Shown here: positions 23,598-32,748 of the stretch, in pieces
How positions within the stretch are numbered: the stretch's first letter is position 1
Layout: each line of letters opens with the position of its first letter
Assembly: GCA_050015355.1 (NCBI GenBank)
Contig: JBEKBO010000039.1
Coordinates: 1-34,680, forward strand
DNA: 34,680 nt
Origin: CAWBRT01 sp050015355
GTDB lineage: Bacteria > Acidobacteriota > Terriglobia > Terriglobales > Acidobacteriaceae
Reading direction: 5' to 3'
Program-made: the position numbers and the translations under genes
The notes under the pieces: generated by a model
What the model saw: only the letters and a program-made list of their open reading frames with translations
Told to the model about the DNA's origin: nothing
Databases searched by the model: none

Positions 23598-25028
23598 TTA
23601 TTCTCCCGACAGGACTGCGACTCCTCTCTCCTTACGAGCCTTGACTGCGCTGTCTGCGCCCTCTTTGGTGAGTTCTTCAAGGTTCTGGCCCTTAGGCTCA
23701 ATCCCAAACCAAATCGTGGCCAAGCCCATGATCACGTTCCCTGCTGCCAGGAAGAACCACATTCCCGCGATGTGGCCGCCTCCCACGAAAAGGCCTACGG
23801 CGTACGCACCGATTGCGCCGCCAATGCGCCCCAGACCCATCGAAGTCGAGGCCCCCAGCACGCGGATGTGGAGCGGGAAAACCTCTGGCGTATAGATCGT
23901 GGCGCCGCACACGCCTATTTCACTGAAAAGCCTGGAGAGGGCGGCAATCAAGAACATCTGGCTTGCAGTCTTGGCCCCAATCGCGAAGCAAAGTGCAATG
24001 CCTGCCAATGTGAAACCCCAAACTATGAAGACCTTCCGGCCAACCTTCTCACTTAAGAAGTACACCACGAAGCGTCCTGCAATGGAGAGCATGGAGATGT
24101 ACAGCATGTAGGTGACCGCTTGCTTGAGGGTCGACCCGTACAATTGCATAAAAAGCTTCGGCAACCACATGTTTAATGCCCACGCACCCATCTGGGGCAA
24201 TATCCAAAGCAGCCAGGTGTGAATCGTGCGGCGGCGCATTTGCGGCGCGAACAGGTCACGGAAAACCGCAGTGGGAAGCATCGGCAGCGGCGGTTCGTTG
24301 GCCACCGCAATCCGGGAGCGTTCGATCGCCTCATCTGAAATCTGCAGGTAGTGGAGCGCCTGCCTGGCCTCGGCAAAGCGACCGCGATTGGCCAGCCACC
24401 GGGGAGATTCCGGCACGTTACGACGGATCCAGAAGGTGAGCAAGGCCGGCGCCACGAATACAAAGAACAGTCCCCGCCAACCCCATTTCGGAAGAACAAA
24501 GAGCGAGATTGCAGAGACGAGGAAAGTCGATATTGGCCATGCGATCGGCATGGCGCCTGTGGAATAGCCCCGAATGCGAGCGGGAGCGAATTCAGCCAGA
24601 ATGGAGGCATCGACGGGTACCGCACCGCCGATTCCCAACCCGGCAAGGAAGCGCGCACCGATGAGAAAACCTATACTGGTTGCGAAACCGCCAATACCGG
24701 AAAAAACGGAGAACATCAGGAGAGTCAAGGTGAAAGCAACTTTGCGGCCCGCCTTGTCGGCAATCCACCCCCAGACGATGGATCCGATGGTCATGCCGAC
24801 CAAAGAGCACGAGGCCAACAAGCCCAGAGTCTCCGGCCTGGCGTTGAACTCCTTGCCGATGCCCGGCATGACAAATGCCAACATATAGGCGTCGCCGGCA
24901 TCGAACAGGGATGCCAAGGCAGTGATTACGATCACCCCGATCAAAGGTCGGGTTATCGGCGATTGATCGATCGCGTGGCCGACAGTCCGGTAAGTGAGCG
25001 TTTCGCCGCCTTGTTTCTCCTGCTGCAT
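23598..25028 (-). CDS. MFS transporter, sugar-porter/AAHS-like
   Basis: A 476-residue 12-helix major facilitator of a different branch from the others here. Between helices 2 and 3 is WGWIADKAGRK, the motif A of the superfamily, and after helix 6 is NVPESPRWLANRGR, the PESPRWL motif of sugar porters and aromatic-acid/metabolite symporters. A hydrophilic tail follows helix 12. Helix 1 contains DAGDAYMLAFVMP, resembling the D-x-x-D region used by aromatic-acid/proton symporters. The ATG at 25028 has AAGGGG upstream. It follows the CocE-type hydrolase by 148 bases in the same direction, so it may import that enzyme's substrate or export its product. Confidence 0.87.
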   Translation of the reverse strand: MQQEKQGGETLTYRTVGHAIDQSPITRPLIGVIVITALASLFDAGDAYMLAFVMPGIGKEFNARPETLGLLASCSLVGMTIGSIVWGWIADKAGRKVAFTLTLLMFSVFSGIGGFATSIGFLIGARFLAGLGIGGAVPVDASILAEFAPARIRGYSTGAMPIAWPISTFLVSAISLFVLPKWGWRGLFFVFVAPALLTFWIRRNVPESPRWLANRGRFAEARQALHYLQISDEAIERSRIAVANEPPLPMLPTAVFRDLFAPQMRRRTIHTWLLWILPQMGAWALNMWLPKLFMQLYGSTLKQAVTYMLYISMLSIAGRFVVYFLSEKVGRKVFIVWGFTLAGIALCFAIGAKTASQMFLIAALSRLFSEIGVCGATIYTPEVFPLHIRVLGASTSMGLGRIGGAIGAYAVGLFVGGGHIAGMWFFLAAGNVIMGLATIWFGIEPKGQNLEELTKEGADSAVKARKERGVAVLSGE

Positions 25029-25176
25029 AGATTTGCCCCTTCGTTTGAAATCACACTTAATCCAGAGAAATCTATTGAATCAATCATGAATTCAGAGCCC
25101 TGGCTGACGTATTCAAAGCATCGAGGAGTCCCCCGTGGGAACTCCTCGGCTCAAGTCGAAACAAGAGGCAGAGGTC

Positions 25177-26946
25177 CTAATCCGGAATGATCGGCAGCAG
25201 CAGATACGATCCCCACTGGCCTCCGGCGTACAGCTTTACCTTGCCACCAAACACGTCCGCAGGGCGGTTGTCCGCATCATTGTGCGTCATGCCGCCTGTG
25301 CCCCGCGTGCCGTAGTAGAACTTCTTGCCGAACTCGTCCAGCTCGCCTTCATATTCGTAGTCCTTACCACGAACCGAGAGCGCCACGCGCCAACCCGCCG
25401 GCACGACGATGCAGCTTGGGACGATTTCGACGTCGCACTCGTATACCTCGCCCGGGGCCGGCGGCTCCACTCGGTCGTGCGGATGATACGGACGGTACGG
25501 CAGGGTGCGCGCCGGATCAAGCCGGCGATGCGATACCCGCAGCCAGCCGTTGGCGATCGGCGTGTTCGGGTCGGTCGAGCCAAAGAAGGTCAGCTCCTTG
25601 CCCTGCGGGTCGAAGACGCGCACGATCAGAAACAGATCGGCATCCTTAGTCGAGGACGAAATGAACAGCTTGGCCGCGATCGGCCCCGTGATCTCAGTAG
25701 CCTTCTGCATCGGCGGCATCGAGAAGGTCAGCCCGCTGCCCAGAGCGTCATATTCGATCCCTGCGCCCTTCCCGACAGGAGTGGAGCTGAGAGCCATGTT
25801 GGCCGGATCAAGATAGAACTTGGTCCACTGCGTCCGCGCCAGCGGCCACTCGTTTTCCGCACGCAGGATAAACTTCTCCCCGGGATGGCGAATGTTGAGC
25901 TGCACGCGCGGCTGTTCGCGCTCCCAGCCGTTGTCGATTCCCTTGAGAAAAAAGTCGAAGAAGCGCTTTTGCAGGGCCAGCCCGTAGCGGGCTGAGAAAA
26001 GCGACCAATGGGAATCTCCGTGCGCCTCCAGCCATTTCTGCTTTGAGCCCGCCTCGATGAAGCCGTTGAAGTTGCCACGCGGGTGAATGCCCTGGCCGCC
26101 CCAGTTGGCGCAGGTCAGCAGCGGCACCGTAACCTGCGGGAGATCGGCGCTACGCGCGCGATGCCACTCGTCGCACAGAGGGTGCTTCTTGATTTCCTCA
26201 TAGATGTTGATGCGATTCTTGGCCAGTTCCTCGTCGGAGAGAGTGATCGGACCGGCGATGGACTCGCCGGTATTCGGGTTTTTCTTGGCCCGTTCTCCGC
26301 GCCCATACTGCACGTGCGCTACCTGCGTCTTCGCCCAGCGCTCCTGGAACTGCGATAGAATCCCGCCGTGGTAAAGGGAATCGCGGTAATAGTCGTTGCG
26401 CCCTTCCCAGGGGATGATCGCGGTCAAATGCGGCGGGTGCTTGGCCGCCACTCGCCACTGATTGTAGGCATAATAAGAAATTCCCAGCATGCCTACCTTG
26501 CCGTTGCTCCACGGCTGCATCCCCGCCCACTCGATGCAAATATAGAGGTCGTCGATTTCTCTCGGCGACATGGGTTCCATGAAGCCTTCGGAGCAGCCGG
26601 CCCCGCGCGAATCCACGCGGATCACCACGTAACCATGTGGCACCCAACGTTCCGGATCGGTGGTCTCCCAGTTCTGATATTTGTTGGTCGAGCCCTCCAG
26701 GATATCCGGATGATCGGTGACCATCTTTTCCCATTGCATGGGATAGCCTTCCTGGTAAGAGAGACCCTTGGCGTAGATACCGTAGGTGAGAATCACCGGG
26801 TACTGCCCATCCGCGATCGGGCGGTAGACATCGGCCCGCATGACGACTCCGTCGTCCATGCGAATGGGCGTGTTCCAGTCGATCCGCATCCCGTCGCGCA
26901 CCTCGCTTCGCATCTTCAGTTCAGGCACCTGTGTTGCTTGGTTCAT
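25177..26946 (-). CDS. CocE/NonD-family serine hydrolase (X-Pro dipeptidyl-peptidase S15 type)
   Basis: A 589-residue alpha/beta-hydrolase with a C-terminal jelly-roll domain. RVDSRGAGCSEG near residue 110-121 and the nucleophile Ser157 in MLGISYYAYNQW are the family marks; a candidate catalytic histidine is in EAHGDSHW near residue 315. Residues from about 380 (SGLTFSMPPMQKATEITGPIAAKL, quoted in part) begin the XPDC beta domain. CocE cleaves cocaine and other esters; other members are acylases or peptidases. No signal peptide is present. SD GGGAGGAG is at 26956-26963. It lies 78 bases after the FAH-family gene, under a possible hairpin leader (26949-27014). Ester or amide substrate unknown. 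Confidence 0.9.
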   Translation of the reverse strand: MNQATQVPELKMRSEVRDGMRIDWNTPIRMDDGVVMRADVYRPIADGQYPVILTYGIYAKGLSYQEGYPMQWEKMVTDHPDILEGSTNKYQNWETTDPERWVPHGYVVIRVDSRGAGCSEGFMEPMSPREIDDLYICIEWAGMQPWSNGKVGMLGISYYAYNQWRVAAKHPPHLTAIIPWEGRNDYYRDSLYHGGILSQFQERWAKTQVAHVQYGRGERAKKNPNTGESIAGPITLSDEELAKNRINIYEEIKKHPLCDEWHRARSADLPQVTVPLLTCANWGGQGIHPRGNFNGFIEAGSKQKWLEAHGDSHWSLFSARYGLALQKRFFDFFLKGIDNGWEREQPRVQLNIRHPGEKFILRAENEWPLARTQWTKFYLDPANMALSSTPVGKGAGIEYDALGSGLTFSMPPMQKATEITGPIAAKLFISSSTKDADLFLIVRVFDPQGKELTFFGSTDPNTPIANGWLRVSHRRLDPARTLPYRPYHPHDRVEPPAPGEVYECDVEIVPSCIVVPAGWRVALSVRGKDYEYEGELDEFGKKFYYGTRGTGGMTHNDADNRPADVFGGKVKLYAGGQWGSYLLLPIIPD

Positions 26947-26948
26947 TA

Positions 26949-27014
26949 CCGGCCGCTCCTCCCATGAGCGGAATTTCTGGACTCAACTGCATGGATTCCG
27001 CCGCGAGCGGCCGG
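26949..27014 (-). promoter_or_regulatory. Nested inverted repeat over the CocE gene leader, candidate translational control hairpin
   Basis: CCGGCCGCTC (26949-26958) and GAGCGGCCGG (27005-27014) are perfect 10-base arms. Inside, GCGGAAT (26968-26974) pairs with ATTCCGC (26995-27001), leaving a 20-base loop. On the minus-strand mRNA the hairpin would end two bases before the CocE start codon and would include part of its Shine-Dalgarno. Whether it acts in regulation is inference. Confidence 0.5.
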
Positions 27015-27024
27015 GCGGAACGGG

Positions 27025-27906
27025 TTAACTCGTCCCCAGCATCGTGATGCGGTTCCAAAGACGGCCAATCTTCTCGATTTCGACGGCGACCTCATCGCCG
27101 TCTGTGAGATAGCGCGGCGGGTTCATCCCTTCGGCAACTCCCGTTGGGGTTCCGGTCGTGATGATGTCGCCTGGTTCCAGTGTCATCCCCGCGCTGATAT
27201 CGGCAATCAGCTTTCGGATGCCGAAGATCATGTCATGCGTACTCGCGGATTGCCGCATCTCGCCATTCACGGTCGTACGAATCTGGAGCTGTTGTGGGTC
27301 GGCGATCTCGTCGCGCGTCACGATCCAGGGACCGCAAGGCGAGTAAGTATCGGCGGACTTCCCTTTAAACCATTGGTTGTGCTGCATCTGCACTTCCCGG
27401 GCGCTGATGTCGTTGAGAATCGTGTAGCCGAATACGCAATCGAGGGCGCGATCGGGTGCTACCCCTCGGCACTTTTCGCCGATAACGAGCGCCAGCTCGC
27501 CTTCATAGTCGAGCTTCCGGGTAAAGCCGGGATCGAGCAGAATGGCGCCGCCGGCGCCAACCAACGACGTATGTGCCTTGGTAAACCATATGGGAAATTT
27601 TGGAGTATCGATTTTAGCGACTCCCTCGCCCTTCGCGGCATCCTTGAGATGTTCCACGTAGTTCCTGCCGACGCACAACAGATTCTTCGGCGGATGGAGG
27701 ATCGGCGGAAGCCACCGGACCTGGGGATCCGCCACCGCTGCTGCTGAGAGCAGCTTCCGCTCCTCCTGAGTCAAGGGCCTGCGAATCAGAGACAAAACGT
27801 CGCCGGCATCCTGCCGGCCGGGAAGTTGCCGCACCGGAGCAATTCGGTCGCCCAGCACAAGCGCAGCCGACGAAGAGTCGTTCCAGCCAATCGTTGCGAG
27901 AATCAT
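27025..27906 (-). CDS. Fumarylacetoacetate hydrolase (FAH)-family protein
   Basis: A 293-residue FAH-fold enzyme. The metal-binding acids are in DYEGELALVIG near residues 133-143, with a further Asp in NDISARE near 166; GKSADTYSPCGPWIV and TTGTPTGV complete the family signature. FAH-family members hydrolyse or decarboxylate beta-diketo and oxo acids, for example acylpyruvates or 5-oxopent-3-ene-1,2,5-tricarboxylate, or act as oxaloacetate decarboxylases. A TTG at 27909 and an ATG at 27906 are adjacent; GGTGGAGG lies four bases before the ATG, so I use 27906. It heads the minus-strand run with CocE hydrolase and transporters, consistent with C-C cleavage after ester hydrolysis. Confidence 0.9.
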   Translation of the reverse strand: MILATIGWNDSSSAALVLGDRIAPVRQLPGRQDAGDVLSLIRRPLTQEERKLLSAAAVADPQVRWLPPILHPPKNLLCVGRNYVEHLKDAAKGEGVAKIDTPKFPIWFTKAHTSLVGAGGAILLDPGFTRKLDYEGELALVIGEKCRGVAPDRALDCVFGYTILNDISAREVQMQHNQWFKGKSADTYSPCGPWIVTRDEIADPQQLQIRTTVNGEMRQSASTHDMIFGIRKLIADISAGMTLEPGDIITTGTPTGVAEGMNPPRYLTDGDEVAVEIEKIGRLWNRITMLGTS

Positions 27907-28473
27907 CAATCCTCCACCCTACTGGTAATAGATTACTGCCGAATTCGGCGCAGAGCGCCTAAAATTGCGCTGATTCACGTTCGCGCACTGGGGTTTCTGT
28001 CCATTTGAGTCACCTCGATGAACTACCAACGCGTTAACACCGTCTGGTCTAATGTGTCTTAGCGACTCGGCGTAGGAGCTTAATCGTATCGTGCGCCGGA
28101 AAGAACCATCCCCGGTTCGCACCTGACTATCTATGGGCGTCAGGATTGCGGCCGAATGACGGACAAAACGGACGTTGACCGGAGCAAAGCCGACTCCCAA
28201 TACTAATCTCGTCGTCGCGGGACCGGATAGCCTCACGGTAGAAGACGGTTACGCCATCGACAAACGCTACTGTCCAATTCCTGGATGCGGGACACTTCGC
28301 ACTGGAGACGCATGTCGAGGAAAATCGATCTCGCACGAGGCTGGGGGAGCAGGAGCATTGCAAATGCGAGCCGCACAATCCAGGAACGTCGGCAATGCTG
28401 ATACGGATCGCAAATTGATCGGGGCACTGCAGATGAAATCGTCTCAACAACATCGAAACTGGCGATATGAGCA
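27907..28473. other. Long divergent intergenic region, no gene recognised
   Basis: About 570 bases between the FAH gene and the permease promoter. Short ORFs on both strands show no family features. It contains the GTAAT palindrome at 27925-27936 and presumably the FAH promoter. It might hold a decayed gene or a small RNA, but I see nothing that supports either. Confidence 0.4.
27925..27936. promoter_or_regulatory. Small palindrome upstream of the FAH gene
   Basis: GTAAT-AG-ATTAC is a perfect 12-base palindrome seven bases upstream of the FAH ribosome-binding site. Its position suits an operator for the FAH-CocE run. Confidence 0.3.
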
Positions 28474-28506
28474 TATAATGTTCCAGTTTTCAAAGCCAAA
28501 ATGGAA
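28474..28506 (+). promoter_or_regulatory. Promoter -10 box with overlapping inverted repeat for the permease/HyuA operon
   Basis: A perfect TATAAT is at 28474-28479. No good -35 is present (best TCGAAA at 28453-28458, 15-base spacing), so an activator may be needed. Immediately downstream, TTCCAGTTTT (28481-28490) and AAAATGGAA (28498-28506) form an inverted repeat with one bulged base, covering the expected start of transcription. It is a candidate operator. Confidence 0.4.
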
Positions 28507-28557
28507 ATTCCGGTTCAAGATGTTCGCGAGGGATATGGCGCGCTGAGGAGGTATTGA

Positions 28558-29835
28558 ATGGAAGGTCTGCAAACGATCCTATTACTTCTGGTTTATGTAG
28601 GTCTCGTGATCTTTGCCATGCGCGGCGGCAATCTTATCTTTGGCTTCCTTATATCCGCATTGGCTTGGGCGGTCATCGGACATGTCCCTTGTTTGGCCAC
28701 GGTAAACGATGTTATCCAAAAAGGAGCGGAAAGTTACGGTCCTACCGCCATTGTGGTCATCTTCGGCAGTTGGTTCGGCCGCATGCTTGTCGAAACTGGT
28801 ATAGCCGGATCCCTCATCCGGCGAGCTGTCGAGCTTGGCGGAGATAAGCCGCTGATCACGACTATTCTTGTGTCCCTGGTTACCACGTTTATCTTTACCA
28901 GCACGTTCGGTGTCGGGGCGGTCATCGCTATCGGCGTAATCGCGCTGCCTGTGCTGTTGTCAATCGGCGTCGCCGAACGAATAGCGGTTCCGGCGTTTAC
29001 CATGTCCATCGGCGCGGCGATGTACATCAATCAAGTGCTTTTCAAGCAGATTGTGATGTTCTTTCCTCCGGACTCGGTGCCATTTACTGGGCGCTATTTC
29101 AAATTTGGCGTCACGGCAATGGTTCTTTCGATTGCGGTTATCGTGTTGATGCTGACCTATAACCTTGCCATAAGGAAGCCGGTTAAGGCGTGGGCGGTTT
29201 CCACGCCGCAGGTGAATGTAGTGCATGTACCGGCCATCGCTTATGTCGTACCGATCGTGCCGGTGCTAATGGCGGTTATCTTCCAATGGCCTCCGTTGCC
29301 GGGCATGATCCTCGCGATTGTACTGACACTCGTCACATCACGTAAATTGCTGCCCTGGAAGAATGCGCAGTCAATCCTGCTCAGGTCGCTGAAGGATGGC
29401 ACGACAGACGTAGCGCTGCTGTTGGGTATGCTGTTTACTCTGGCAATGTTCGGCGCGGCGGCTGGCAAAGTCGCCGGCATATTCAAAGCAGTACTGGGGC
29501 CCTTTATTCCCTCCAATCCCTGGACAATTGCGATCACATTCGGAGCGTTAGCGCCTCTGGGTCTGTTCCGCGGACCGCTCATGGCATGGGGCGCCGGCAG
29601 TGCCACCATTGCTATTCTGGTGGCGATGAATACTTTTTCGCCGGCGTTATTGCTGCCGCTCGTGTATGTTCCGTCCATTTCAATGGCCATAGCCATGTGT
29701 CCCACGCAGTCCTGGAACCTGTGGGCGATCAGCTACACCAAGCTGAGCATTACCGACCATCTTAAGACTGGCGTAGGCTGGGCTTGGTTGACGGTTATTA
29801 TCAATGCGCTGTTAGCTGTCTATATGTTTCGCTAA
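28558..29835 (+). CDS. GntP-like ion-coupled permease
   Basis: A 425-residue polytopic membrane protein with about 11-12 hydrophobic segments and almost no soluble domain. The segment FGSWFGRMLVETGIAGSLIRRAVELGG, followed by a TFIFTSTFGVGAVIAIG membrane stretch, resembles gluconate/citrate transporters of the ion-transporter superfamily (GntP, CitMHS). FGALAPLGLFRGPLMAWG repeats this theme in the second half, so an inverted-topology duplication is likely. These carry organic anions with protons or sodium. SD GAGGAGG is six bases before the ATG at 28558. It starts an operon with a HyuA-type ATPase and a HExxH protein, so it may import a hydantoin-, pyroglutamate- or hydroxyacid-like substrate, which is inference. 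Confidence 0.8.
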   Translation: MEGLQTILLLLVYVGLVIFAMRGGNLIFGFLISALAWAVIGHVPCLATVNDVIQKGAESYGPTAIVVIFGSWFGRMLVETGIAGSLIRRAVELGGDKPLITTILVSLVTTFIFTSTFGVGAVIAIGVIALPVLLSIGVAERIAVPAFTMSIGAAMYINQVLFKQIVMFFPPDSVPFTGRYFKFGVTAMVLSIAVIVLMLTYNLAIRKPVKAWAVSTPQVNVVHVPAIAYVVPIVPVLMAVIFQWPPLPGMILAIVLTLVTSRKLLPWKNAQSILLRSLKDGTTDVALLLGMLFTLAMFGAAAGKVAGIFKAVLGPFIPSNPWTIAITFGALAPLGLFRGPLMAWGAGSATIAILVAMNTFSPALLLPLVYVPSISMAIAMCPTQSWNLWAISYTKLSITDHLKTGVGWAWLTVIINALLAVYMFR

Positions 29836-29943
29836 ACCAGCTACATCCGGCTGCACCCTCACGCTACGCGATTGCGCATTGCGTAATTCATATGCACGAA
29901 GCGAAATGAGGTGGTGCCGGGACAGGCTGAGAGTTGAGACGCT

Positions 29944-32082
29944 ATGGCTGACCGTCTGATCAGGATGGGAATCGACGTTGGGGGCACCTTTACGAAGGCT
30001 GTCGCGCTCGACAATGAGACCCATAAAATTATCGGCAAAGCATCCGTGCTTACTACGCACAGGGATGAAGCAGGTGTAGCTGCGGGCGTGGTTCAAGCCT
30101 TTGAAAGATGTCTCAAGGAAAACGAGATCAGGCCTGACGATATTATTTTCATCGCCCATAGTACGACCCAGGCGACCAATGCCTTGTTGGAGGGCGACGT
30201 TGCCGAAGTCGGCATTATAGGCATGGCATCCGGCTTTATGGAAGGCATGCTGGCAAAGCGTCAGACCAGGTTGGGTGATGTTCCCCTTGGTACAGGAAAA
30301 TTCATTAAGACCCACCATGCTTACACCGACATTAAGAACCTGAACAAAGAGCATGTACAAAAGCTCGTGAAGGATCTTACGCAGCAGGGAGCGCGAGTAA
30401 TCGTTGCCTCCAGGGCCTTTGGCGTTGACTGTACGCTGGAAGAATCTTTGGTCCAGGAGACCGCCGCGTTAATGGGGATTCCGGCGACTGCCGGCTACGA
30501 AATTACGAAATTGTATGGCTTGACGGTGCGCACCCGGTCAGCGGTGGTGAATGCCAGCATTTTGCCGCGCATGTTCGAGACTGCAACCAGCACGGAAGCC
30601 AGCGTGAGGAAGGCCGGCATACGCGCACCACTTATGATTATGCGGGGCGATGGCGGGGTCATGGATATTGCGGGAGTACAGAAACGACCGGTGCTCACTA
30701 TGCTCTCCGGACCCGCAGCCAGCGTTGTTGGGGCTCTTATGTACCTGCGAGCCTCCAACGGTATCTATTTCGAAGTCGGCGGAACCAGTACGAACATCGG
30801 TGTGATTAAGAATGGCCGCCCGACGATAAACTACGCAGTCGTCGGAGGACATAGAACCTGTATCACTTCGCTGGACGTCAGGGTGCTAGGCGTCGCCGGT
30901 GGGAGCATGGTAAGAATTGCCGGGGGCAGACTGGTGGATGTAGGACCGCGCAGCGCCCACATCGCGGGTCTCGGCTATGCCGCCTTTACCCCCGAGGAGG
31001 AAATTGAAGACCCTGTAATCGAGTTTGTACAGCCGAGGCCGGGTGACCCCAACGACTACGTCTCGTTGCGTCTAAGGAACGGCAAACGCATTGCGGTCAC
31101 CAACACTTGCGCCGCCAACATTCTGCGCTTAACCAAGCCGGAGTGGCACGCTTATGGTAATTTCAACTCCTGCTGCAAGGCGATGGAACCGCTGGCGGCA
31201 ATGATGGGTATGTCGGTGGAAGAGACGGCGCGAGCCATTCTGACTAAGGCCACGGATAAAATCCTGCCGGTAGTGGATGCTTTGGCCCGCGAGTATCAGC
31301 TGGAAAGAGATCAGATCATGCTTGTCGGCTGTGGCGGCGGTGCAGCAGCCCTGCTTCCGTTTACCGCCGAACGAGCGGGGATGAAATACAAGATTCCCGA
31401 AAATGCGGAAGTCATTTCCTCCATCGGCGTCGGGCTGGCTATGGTACGCGACGTCGTCGAACGAGTCATCCCGAATCCGTCCACCGAGGACATTAAGGCG
31501 ATCAAGCGGGAGGCAAAACAAGCGGCTATCGCCAGTGGGGCAGTGCCTGACACGGTCGAGGTATACATTGAAATAAACGCGAAAACCCAACAGGTGCGCG
31601 CCATTGCCTTGGGGTCCACGGCAGTGCAGACCACGGATTTACTCAAAGAGTCCAGCGAGGATGAGAGCCGCGCGCTGGCCGCCGAATCCATGGGAACGTC
31701 GCCTGAAGACACCGTGCTTGCCGGGAGTACGAAAGCCTTGTATGTATTCACGTCGGCAACGGCCTTGAAGCAAAAAGGCAAACAACCGATCAGAGTCGTG
31801 GATAAGAAGGGGTTTATCAAGGTGCAGCGGGGCGACGCGGCGGTGAAGGAAACTACAGTTGCGAATACGGTTTCGGTGATTGATGAGCTTTGGGAGGCGA
31901 TGACCACCTATAAGAGCGATCTGATTCTTTTCCCCGATGTTTTCCTCTGTATGGCCGGCCGAGTGCTTGATTACTCGTCTATGCCCAGCAAAGATCACGT
32001 TCTGAATGTAATCGCAACCGAGCTGGATGAGTTCTCACCCGGCGAACCGACCATCGTGATTGCCGCGAAAAATGACCTGTGA
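29944..32082 (+). CDS. Hydantoinase/oxoprolinase HyuA-type ATPase, solo
   Basis: A 712-residue protein with an actin-like ATPase fold. The phosphate-1 loop IDVGGTFTKAV is at residues 10-20, STTQATNALLEG at 73-84 is the second family mark, and the phosphate-2 motif EVGGTSTNIG is at 277-286; GCGGGAAALLPF near 460 closes the fold. HyuA subunits hydrolyse N-methylhydantoin, 5-oxoproline or acetone-type substrates with ATP and normally need a HyuB subunit. No HyuB is encoded nearby, and a further 200 residues (VEVYIEINAKTQQVRAIALG onward) form an extra C-terminal part. The stop overlaps the next gene. The initial weak site GAGAG precedes the ATG. It may instead reactivate or activate another enzyme. 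Confidence 0.88.
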   Translation: MADRLIRMGIDVGGTFTKAVALDNETHKIIGKASVLTTHRDEAGVAAGVVQAFERCLKENEIRPDDIIFIAHSTTQATNALLEGDVAEVGIIGMASGFMEGMLAKRQTRLGDVPLGTGKFIKTHHAYTDIKNLNKEHVQKLVKDLTQQGARVIVASRAFGVDCTLEESLVQETAALMGIPATAGYEITKLYGLTVRTRSAVVNASILPRMFETATSTEASVRKAGIRAPLMIMRGDGGVMDIAGVQKRPVLTMLSGPAASVVGALMYLRASNGIYFEVGGTSTNIGVIKNGRPTINYAVVGGHRTCITSLDVRVLGVAGGSMVRIAGGRLVDVGPRSAHIAGLGYAAFTPEEEIEDPVIEFVQPRPGDPNDYVSLRLRNGKRIAVTNTCAANILRLTKPEWHAYGNFNSCCKAMEPLAAMMGMSVEETARAILTKATDKILPVVDALAREYQLERDQIMLVGCGGGAAALLPFTAERAGMKYKIPENAEVISSIGVGLAMVRDVVERVIPNPSTEDIKAIKREAKQAAIASGAVPDTVEVYIEINAKTQQVRAIALGSTAVQTTDLLKESSEDESRALAAESMGTSPEDTVLAGSTKALYVFTSATALKQKGKQPIRVVDKKGFIKVQRGDAAVKETTVANTVSVIDELWEAMTTYKSDLILFPDVFLCMAGRVLDYSSMPSKDHVLNVIATELDEFSPGEPTIVIAAKNDL

Positions 32083-32722
32083 TGATTTTCGTCTACTTTT
32101 GTCGGCGGCCGCTATTTATAGCGACGAGCATTTTGCAGCGTTCTTGCTGAATAACGACCCGTTGCGTAGTAAGCTGACGGCTGCACAGCGGCACGCAATC
32201 ATCACCGGTGCCGTGCAGAGCGGAGCTGACGTCGCCCGGGAGCTAAGTGAACGCTTTGCCGCTAAGCTGCCGGCCGAAGTGGCCCCCCTTTTGGGAGTGA
32301 AGATTGTTGCGGACGACTTGAAAGGGGCTAGACAGGTTTTATCAAACTATGACTCATGCACGGCTACGATTACTGTCAATAAGACGATGATCGATAAGCT
32401 GGAGCAATGCCAGGTTAGCCAGACGCTTTTGCCAGGAATCTTTAACCCTACGGAAGTCGCTGTTGCCCATGAGTTATATCACCATATTGAAAGTGGTGAT
32501 AAGGGCGTCTTCTCGCTCCAGTTTAAAGTTACGCTTTGGCGCCTTGGCCCGCTGCGGTACCGTTCCACGGTTCCTGCGGCAAGCGAGATCGCAGCGGCCA
32601 TTTGCGCCAAGACACTTTGCCGCCTGTGCTTCAACCCAGTCTTGCTGGAAGCAGTTGCCTTATACATGGAAGACGCACAAAGGCTGGCAGAATGGTTTGA
32701 CCAGCTTCATAGAGCCGTGTAA
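32072..32722 (+). CDS. Small HExxH metallopeptidase-like protein (ImmA/IrrE-like by pattern)
   Basis: A 216-residue protein whose ATG at 32072 overlaps the end of the HyuA gene (a TTG at 32060 is an alternative). HELYH at residues 133-137 is a zinc-metalloprotease HExxH motif, and Glu172 in ASEIAAAICAKTL could be the third ligand, as in the ImmA/IrrE group, where a strand with LGVKIVADDL precedes. A helical N-terminal part of about 65 residues is extra. No signal peptide. Translational coupling to a HyuA-type ATPase suggests processing or maturation of that partner, or a hydrolase using the same substrate. Family assignment is tentative and rests on motif spacing alone. Confidence 0.72.
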   Translation: MTCDDFRLLLSAAAIYSDEHFAAFLLNNDPLRSKLTAAQRHAIITGAVQSGADVARELSERFAAKLPAEVAPLLGVKIVADDLKGARQVLSNYDSCTATITVNKTMIDKLEQCQVSQTLLPGIFNPTEVAVAHELYHHIESGDKGVFSLQFKVTLWRLGPLRYRSTVPAASEIAAAICAKTLCRLCFNPVLLEAVALYMEDAQRLAEWFDQLHRAV

Positions 32723-32748
32723 GGATCTCCGGGAACGCCAGAAGCTGC

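Noticed and set aside
23366..23707. Minus-strand frame of 113 residues between two MFS genes
   Set aside because: It has no family features and overlaps the end of the well-supported transporter gene.
24351..25190. 279-residue plus-strand frame opposite an MFS gene
   Set aside because: It is hydrophilic and motif-free, while the minus strand encodes a complete 12-helix transporter.
28175..28546. 123-residue plus-strand frame before the permease
   Set aside because: It has no recognisable domain, lacks a good ribosome-binding site and overlaps the promoter and inverted repeat.
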